Shown piece by piece: positions 56,371-64,000 of a DNA stretch of 64,000 nt. The notes under the pieces were generated by a model. It worked only from the letters and a program-made list of their open reading frames with translations, ran no database searches and was not told the DNA's origin. The position numbers and the translations under genes are program-made. Within the stretch, counting starts at the first letter, position 1, and each line of letters begins with the position of its first letter. The stretch lies in assembly GCA_013339895.1 (NCBI GenBank), contig JABACO010000003.1, positions 9,936,766 through 10,000,765 on the forward strand, written 5' to 3'. The stretch is from Ephydatia muelleri (lineage: Eukaryota > Porifera > Demospongiae > Spongillida > Spongillidae).

Positions 56371-58631
56371 GATCATGTTACATCACCGTTAATCCTATGA
56401 ACATGACAACATGTTGGAACTCAAGTACTTACTTTTTGTGTGCTATTAACGGGACTAAGCAGATATATTGGCTGATTAATGGACAGCAACCAGCGGTATA
56501 CAATCTTATTAGTCCAGGGACAACTGGAAGCAACCTTGTTCCAGGAGCACAGTCGACATTAATAATGCCTGGTTCCTATGAATTGAACGGGGCATTAATC
56601 ACTTGTTATTACAACCCAGTGCCACCACAGGTACGACTGTACAGCACTCCAGCATTTCTACAAGTACAAGGTTTGTGAGCAAAGTGTGGCTATGTATCAT
56701 GTTAGGATGGTTTCATCTCATTAGGTCCTCCACTGAATTTGACAGCCACACTTATTGGAGGTGGTTTGATGAAATTTTCTTGGATCCAGTCAACCGAAAT
56801 ACGGATTGGGTCATTTCTAGACTACCTTGTTCTTGTCAAGGATGGAAACCGAGTTGTAGTGCATAATGAGACAGTGAGAAATTCACAACTGATCATCAAC
56901 ACTTCAGATCCATGTGGTCAATACATTGTGTCTGTTGCCCCTGTATGTCAGGGCACAGTATCAGTGGCATCCATTGTAGGATCACAGATACCTGGGGGTA
57001 AAGCTTAAATCAAAAAGGGTGGGGTGGAGAGGGGTTAAAGAAATAAAATGGCTTATTGCATTGTGCATGCAACATGTCAATCAGAACATGTGTACCTAGG
57101 ACAATTTTGTACGCAATCTTTGATGTTTCTGTACAGGAGTGCACAATTTGAATCAATTGTTATGAAATAACAATTCAATAGGTGGTTAGTTTTGAAACCA
57201 GAATATCGCTCCAGAGTTAGTAAATATTTGTATTCATCATGCAAAGTTACAATTATCTTATCCATAATTTGTTTTTCTACAGTTCCACCATCAAATTTAT
57301 CAAACGGCAATGTTGTAACTACATTGGCATTTTCCAATTTGCCAACAGATAACGTTACTGTAAATATAAGTATTGTAAGTGAATAATTACACTTTCAAGT
57401 ATGGTTTATTGGATACATTTACACATCCAAACGTGAAATCAAATTAGGAAGACATACAATTCATGTTTTTTGACATCCACATAAAGGGCTATTCCTATGG
57501 GTTTGTATTAGAAATCCCAACCACGTACTTATTTCCATCAGAAGTGTCATTTACTAGTTTTAAAAATCACAGTGAGGTTGGACAACTTTTTGTTGTAGTG
57601 CTTTCACTTGTATAATACCTGAGCCTATGTGAAATTACACTGATATCTTTCTGGTTATGTGTACGTCATATTCTACGTATGGTCATACCTGCCATTTTGT
57701 GTAGCTATTGCCATACTACTATTCATCAGCAATTGCATGAGACCCAGACATCTATAACAGTGTTGTTGTGGAGTGGGATTGTGCATGGACATTGTACCCA
57801 GGACCTACAGCATTCTGCACTGAAGCAGAACTGTGGGGCAACAGATATGTGGTTAAATAGTCCTGCAGTAGACTGTTGTTGTCAGCTATGGATGTGCATG
57901 TATTTAGCTACTTGTCAAATGACTATTTTCTTTGACAGTTTCAATCCGGAGTATGTAATTATCATATTTTGATTAAATCGGAATTGGGAGGCTCGAGCCA
58001 ACTGCTAGAGCGAGTTTTGCAGCCTTCAAGTCGAACACAACCACACAATTTTACACTGTCTTTACATCCAAATCAACACTTAAATTTCTCAATCACTGCT
58101 TCCAACCGTTATGGAAATATCAGTTTTGGCATTTCAGTTAGTAAGAGCTCTACCATAGAAGGCCAATACTGCTCTTTAGTAATTGTTTCTGTATCTCTAT
58201 GCAGGTACTCACAGTGTTATAGCTGTAAACCTCAGTACCGCTTCTGGGACTGAAATAAAATGCACCTTTCATGCTGGTTCCCCTGCAATTGGCTGCTTAA
58301 TTAATATAACAAATATGGCAAATGCAATTACATACTGCATTGCTCTTCAACGGTATTCCAATGTTTCGTTAAGTGTTTTGCTTGTATGTCAATCACAAAA
58401 TGTGATATTTGATGCTGGGAGATACTTGGTTCACGTTTATGATATTGAAAGAGATGGAGAAATCTCAACATTACCAGCTGTCATAGAAGAGATCCTACTA
58501 GTTACATCCAGAACAATTGTTGTGGAACCATCAGTTTCACGTAAGCCAAAGTTCAGCATAGGCACTTACAAATATAGCTTGCTCTTCTATATTTTTAGCA
58601 CCGATGCACTCTCCTACACCTAATGACTCAA
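56371..58631 (+). CDS. Ig-FN3 receptor paralogue, ectodomain only
   Basis: Plus-strand exons with good borders: Ig 56371-56670 (MTTCWNSSTYFLCAINGT, IYWLINGQQP, LITCYYN); FN3 56725-56997 (PLNLTATLIGGG, DPCGQYIVSVAPVC); a second FN3 split over 57283-57374 and 57939-58140 (TDNVTVNISI; SITASNRYGNISFGISV); the Cys module 58205-58540 (IKCTFHAGSPAIGCLINIT, DAGRYLVHVYDIERDGE); and a 33-bp exon 58599-58631 ending at GTAAGA. Phases agree between exons. No signal-peptide exon was assigned upstream. After the last donor no membrane or kinase exon is found before the opposing gene, so this copy is a truncated or secreted receptor. Its closest relative is the gene at 59044-63063, with a Cys-module exon of the same length (336 bp). 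Confidence 0.7.
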
Positions 58632-59043
58632 GTAAGACAAATATTAATGCTATATCTCAGTAAATACTATTAAAGAGCTACATATCTACTTATGTGCTGA
58701 GAATTGTGATATGATTTATTCGCAGCAAAATGAAACGTCACATGCACTATATCAATGTAGCACCTATATAATTATACGTATAGCATGCAGCAATTTTAAA
58801 TGCTCATACTCATCAATTCGTTAATGCCCTCTCAAATGCACACTGCCGCGCTAAGTTGTGTAAGGATATTGCTGTAGTTGTACTATACCTTGCGTATCTT
58901 CAACTTCGGTGTGCATATAACAAAGTACAAACTGCTAACTTTCAAGCATATATAGAGCTTAATTTATATTCCCACGTTTAAACGGATAAGGAAATGTCAT
59001 GATAAAGGTGGTTGAATGCACACCATTAACTGCATAGAAGTAC

Positions 59044-62000
59044 CTTTAATTGTTTTTACAGCTACAGCTTCACGGTCCCAACCTCTTTGAATCGTGCCGC
59101 CATAGACGATACCAAAGGCTCCTATAAAAAATGGACATTAGGTTTATATAGCGTTTGATCTGAATCACCTTCTCCAATAGGTCTGGACTCCAGCTGTAGC
59201 TGCTGGTTATCTATCAATATGTCATTGAATACTACCCGGTAATGATCAGAATCAGTTCGGCTCATTTTTATTGGTTCAGAAGATCCACCGTTATACGCAG
59301 CGCAGCACCCTATATTGTGAAAGATTCGCACGTATAGGAAGGTGTATAAACTCCCTACCCATTTTAATTTGCTGTGCACCACGTGGGGCCGAAGACTGAC
59401 GCCTTGAAGTGTCTTTGAGCCTTTATTGAATTAATAAACAGAAGTTGCACTTAAGCATGAATGTTATGACAAAATGTACTTCAATTTCAACTGCAATGTG
59501 TTTCATACCTCGCTTTCTTCTTGCATAATGTGCAAATACAAACAGTCGCAGAAATCATTAGAAGAATGAGGAATGCAGGGATTGCCGAGGAAATTCCAAT
59601 TGCTAAAATGCTCGATTTCCATCCTGAATAACAGAAGTTTAAAAATATGTGTGTTTCATATGTTATCAAAACATATGCCACGTCTAAAAATGCAGCTTAC
59701 TAGCTTATAGCATGTCAGATTAAGAATCAACTCTGAACAATATGTTTGAGACATGGTATTCTATAGCAACAGCAGTTAATGGAATAAGAGGTGGAAATAG
59801 ATTTGCTTATTTCAAAACGCGTTGTTTCTCTTATTTATTTATCTAACACTTCCTTTTATGTGTGCAACATTTATTGAACTGAGCTTAACTTAATGAATGG
59901 ACAAAGAGAGACTATGTAATACTCGTCATTTAAATTACGTGAAACAATAATGAGTCAGATGTAGGAGAGTGCATTGATGCAATAAAAAGAAGAGAAAGAA
60001 GGAAATGTAGTTATTAGCACATTGCCAACCGATACTGGATATATCAGAGATTATTGCATGACATATACACTTACGTGAATTTGATGTTTCGTATATAGTT
60101 GCAAATGTTCCTAGTAGTTGTACCTCTTCAATGACAGCTGGTAATGTAGAGATTTTTCCATCTCTTTCAATATCATAGACAGTAAGCAAATATCTCCCAG
60201 CATCAACTGTTAAATTACACAGTTGGAACATAGGAAAGGCACTTAAGGAGAGATTGGAAAACCGTTGACTCGCAATGCAGTACGTAATTCCGTTTGCCAT
60301 ATTTGTGAGGTTTATTAAGCAGCCAATTGCATATGAGCCAGCATTAAAGATGCATTTGATTTCAGTTCCAGACGCGGTGCTGACGTTTATACCTATCACA
60401 CTGTGCGTACCTACAGTGTATATATATACAGAAATACAGTTGAAAAGATGTAAAGGTCTTGTATGGCAGAGGCTCTTACTAACTGGACTGCAGAAACTCA
60501 TATTTCCGTAGCTGTTGTAAGCAATAATGGTGAGATTGTAGTGTTGATTGGATGCAAGCGCAGTGTGAACACGAATGGTGTGATCGATTTGAAGGCAGTA
60601 CCCTCACAAGTAAAACGTCCGAGATTCCGTATTGAGGTTTAATAATAATTCTATAACTGCACACTCCCGTTTGAAACAGAAAAAGTGTAATGTCACACAG
60701 TGCTCATGCACGATGTCAAAGTTTCCCGATGTCATTGCATGTATTTAATAATGACGAGACCGACCGAACGTACAAAATAGTACATGAACTGTATTATATA
60801 CACGAACAGCTAAAATAATAGTAAGCTGTTGAATATCTCATTAGTGAGATCAGTAGCTAGGGCAATCCTGTTCAGAAGATGCAGTGTTCCAGGTTAACTT
60901 AATTAAAATAATATTAATAATAATACTAACAATAATAAATAAAATCAGTTTTTCGCCTGACAGCTCGGCTGGCCCTGCAGCTGCAGTGTAGCAAATCAAA
61001 GGCCATCACGAACATTTAAGGCTTGACCTCACCTGAGTTCGATGCAATGCTAGAACCTTGCTCGCCCGGTCAAGGTTGCAGCATGCACAGGACATGGGTA
61101 GAAGGTAGCCTTCACAGTGTGAATTGGTGTGTGGGTAGGGTTTAGTGTGTTTATGGCATGTTTGATTGTACAGGATTACTTTTGTGTATTCCCTGTAATG
61201 TTGTTATTTTATAATAATCAATTATTATTATTAATAACAAAGGAAGCATGCCTCCAACGATGTTAAGTGCTCAGAGCTAGGCTGGTCATGCAAACTTTTA
61301 GCTGTTGAGACTTATGGTTGCTGGGGAGCCGAAGCATGCTTACATCTTTCACGCCTTGCCTCTCGCTAGGCTGCTGGACTAAATTGCTCCAAATCGCATG
61401 CCACCTCAACACTGTATGGTAGGCTCAACTTGGTTTTAGTCAGAGTAAATGCAAGGGCACTGCTATCCCAAGCATATGGCGTCGGCTCTGACATCCCAGC
61501 TTAACTATAGGTCGACAATCAGCTGTTCAGACATTGTCATTGTGTATTTTGTGCGTGCTTATTTACGTAGTAGTAATAGCGTGCATTACCTGCTGTGGTG
61601 CTATGTACAATCTATGTCTAGTATTATTGCTGTATATGTTATTAACTAAAAACAAAATAATAATAAATATATAAATAATAATAATATTGATCTGTGGTCA
61701 AGGGCTGCAAGGAACCTTTTTCAAAAAAACCATGTGGGTCTGTGAACGCTAGACTGGGCGCTTCAAAGTTGGGGGGATTGTTCTGAGTGGGGGATATACA
61801 TGTAGATGCATGTAGATGCGTAGTGTTTGGTGTGGTGTATTATACTGTATTTGCAAAATTAATAATAATAATACTGTATCCCTCTTCGAGCACGAGTAAT
61901 TATATTACTTGCATATTTATGTGTGAATAAATAATATCCATGTTACTTAATTTTATTAACTTAAAAAAACTAAAAAACAAAAAAAATCATCATATAGCAA

Positions 62001-63063
62001 TCTCATATAGACCTGTAAAATGCATATAAAAAAGTCCCTTTTCGCAGAAGCGATCCCATATCAAATGCCTTATAATGAAAAGTGAGTGACCCAGTCTATG
62101 GAGATCATTACAGTATAGATTTCAAACATGGAATTGAACAGCATACTGCCCTTTATCAATAATGATGTATTTAAGTTCTGGTGTGTAACATTGATGCAAA
62201 AGGCCTGTACCACTTACAATATATTCACTGTCACGTTATCTGTTGGTATATCTGAAAACTGAGATGTAGTTATAATACATATACAATTGACGGAGAAACT
62301 GTGGAAGGACAATATATTCATGCATGCATGCATGCAAATCTTCATGATCAGTAGGTATTTATACCAGAAAGTCTAGACACACGATAGATCTATTTGCTTC
62401 CAAGAATGCGTGTACAGAAAACGCCGACAATAAAATCTGCATGCATGAGCATGCACTCTGAATTATTTGTCCATACCCCATCCCCTTCCGTTTTGATTAA
62501 CAATTACCGCCAGGTATCTGTGATCCTCCAATGGATGCCACAGGTACTGTGCCCTGAGGGGCAACAGTTGCATTATATTGACTGCATGGGTTGATAATGA
62601 ATTGTGAATATTTCACGGTTTCGTTATACGCAATAGCTCCATTTCCATCTGTGACCAGAACAACGCAATTTAGAAATAACCCAATCTGTCCTTCATTCGA
62701 AGGTGTCCAAGAAAGTTGGATTAAACCACTCCTAATGAGAGTGGCTGTCAAGTTCAGCGCAGGACCTGATGACATGAAGCCAACACATATGAGATATGGA
62801 AACAACATTTATGTTCACAAACCTTGCACTCTTAGAAGTGCAGGATTACTGTACAGTGCTGTAGATAGGATTTTGTAATAACAGGCGACATTTGCACCAT
62901 AAAGATGACTGTGCTCCTTCACCAAAGGCGATAAAATATGTCACGGGACTAGTTATACTGTATGTCACAACATCCCGTCCATTGATCAACCAATAAATTA
63001 GACTTGACTCGTTAATAGCACAAGCGAAGTTAGCACTGGAGTTCCAACATGTAGTCATGTTCC
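59044..63063 (-). pseudogene. Receptor tyrosine kinase with Ig-FN3 ectodomain, kinase cut short
   Basis: Minus-strand exons: Ig 62823-63063 (its 5' part replaced by Ty3 sequence, and one frameshift); FN3 62508-62765; FN3-2 first part from 62218; FN3-2 second part about 60480-60675 (one frameshift, acceptor AG mutated); Cys module 60075-60410 (336 bp, open); membrane exon 59509-59623 (ILAIGISSAIPAFLILLMIS then CKKKAR); juxtamembrane 59169-59309 (with two Tyr); kinase exon 59044-59121. The last two join as PIGEGAFGIVYGG, the ATP-binding glycine loop, and go on to EAVAVKTIK with the ATP-anchoring Lys. No later kinase exon exists between 59043 and the opposing gene. The kinase start identifies the whole paralogue set as receptor tyrosine kinases. 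The lesions argue that this copy is dead. Confidence 0.75.
60680..62215. other. Intronic low-complexity sequence
   Basis: Lies in an intron of the minus-strand receptor copy. It holds AAT-rich runs (60905-60950, 61205-61240, 61655-61690, 61855-61880), a roughly 700-bp more GC-balanced block (60955-61640) that looks like a dispersed repeat with no protein match, and a lone end of the gatcgcttctgcgaaaaggg type at 62035-62060. Confidence 0.5.
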
Positions 63064-64000
63064 TTAAATCATCACCAGGCCATCTTTCTCTATTTGGGAG
63101 TATTTATTTTCTGCTGGGGCCAATGAGCGAGAAGCAAATGTAATTGGCCTCCCCAAACCGTCTCCAAACTGGTGAGCCAACACTTCTCCTAATCCATAGG
63201 GTGATGCATCACGTGATAGCAATAGTCTTTTGTCTGGATCAAAATGAGTCAAAATACAGGTTTACATAGGTTGTGACTTAGCTTTTGCAAAGGCCATTTC
63301 TAGCTGTTGTCCCAAGTGCCATGGTTCATGCTTCCGAAGCAGCTGGTGGAGAGGGAGGGGCTAGAGTGTCAGCCAACTTGTGCAGGAACTTTCCATAGTA
63401 GTTCACTAGCCCTAGAAATGAACGTAACTGAAGAACATTCTGAGGTATACAGGGGCATCCAATACAGCATGCTTCTTGTCCTCAACTGGCCCTCTGCTGA
63501 AATGTGATGACCTAAGTACTGGATAGAAGGTAACATAAAAAGACATTTAGACCTCTTTAAACCTCATCCCAGCGTTTTCCAACTTAGTCATAACCATCTC
63601 TAGAAACTGCATGTGCTCTGCCTCCGATGATCCTGCCACCAAGATGTCATCCAGGTACACCAACACATCTGGAATGCCTTGCAGAATGTTTTCCATTGTA
63701 TGTTGAAAAATGGCAGGGAGCTGAAGCCACACCAAAAGTAATCTATTAATATTGGAACAATCCTTTGTGTGTAGAGATTGTAACAAATTTCTTTGATTCT
63801 TGTTCCAGTTCTACCTGAAAATAAGCATTGGCAAGGTCTAGCTTTGTAAACACCTTCCCTTTTCCTAGGGATGATATCATATCTTCAATGCGTGGCAACT
63901 GGTATTTCTCCTGGCTTGCAACTCGATTTACAGTTAACTTATATCTCCACACCGACAAATGCTACCATCTCCTTTGACCACTGGAACCACAGGAGCCGCC
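63064..64000 (-). pseudogene. Ty3/gypsy reverse transcriptase and RNase H fragment, runs off the window
   Basis: Minus strand: KLTVNRVASQEKYQLPRIED, FTKLDLANAYFQVELEQESK (about 63830-63910), FQHTMENILQGIPDVLVYLD with the YLDD catalytic pair (about 63640-63720), then after frame changes the RNase H start FDPDKRLLLSRDASPYGLGE and PITFASRSLAPAENKYSQIE (63064-63252). The reading stops abruptly at 63063, where the receptor Ig exon begins. The 5' part lies beyond the window. It is not the missing piece of the 27.7-30.2 kb element by position, though both are Ty3-type. Confidence 0.85.

Noticed and set aside
60955..61640. Considered as a SINE with RNA polymerase III boxes
   Set aside because: No convincing A and B box pair at the right spacing and no tail or flanking duplication.

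Overview
The window looks like a metazoan nuclear genome: genes split by GT-AG introns, no operons, and a very high load of transposable elements. My best guess is a demosponge. Three related receptor genes carry Ig and FN3 ectodomains, and one of them runs into a tyrosine-kinase glycine loop. Sponges are known for large families of such receptors. The phylum is an inference; another invertebrate is possible. No rRNA, tRNA or CRISPR array was seen.

Layout. 1-7.2 kb: a minus-strand ankyrin-repeat gene with one repeat per exon. 4.4-10.7 kb: a diverged direct segmental duplication, punctuated by palindromic MITEs. 10.7-24.1 kb: a repeat nest. Four foldback elements share the same arm sequence, and the largest (17.3-23.3 kb) has inverted arms of about 1.6 kb with a gag-like fragment and a 25-bp minisatellite inside. 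Between them, at 13.4-17.05 kb, sits a clean 3.6-kb DNA transposon with 320-415 bp terminal inverted repeats and a broken DDE-like transposase of a family I cannot name. 24.2-31.9 kb: a minus-strand Ig-FN3 receptor gene with signal peptide and membrane exons; an internally deleted Ty3-type LTR element lies in one of its introns.

33-51.7 kb is a transposon graveyard: a 1-kb foldback, a piggyBac element with TTAA duplications, three hAT relics, a Harbinger relic, a helicase/retroelement chimera, and a coiled-coil plus tyrosine-recombinase element. That recombinase carries a 71-bp micro-transposon with a perfect 9-bp target duplication. 47.9-54.1 kb holds two decayed copies of a RING-finger gene with a DDE-like core whose motif order resembles RAG1/Transib.

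56.4-63.1 kb holds two receptor paralogues facing each other tail to tail. The plus-strand copy ends before any membrane or kinase exon. The minus-strand copy keeps membrane, juxtamembrane and first kinase exons, then stops. The window closes with a second Ty3-type reverse transcriptase fragment. The best candidates for something undescribed are the RING+DDE family, the 3.6-kb TIR transposon family, and the foldback family with shared arms.
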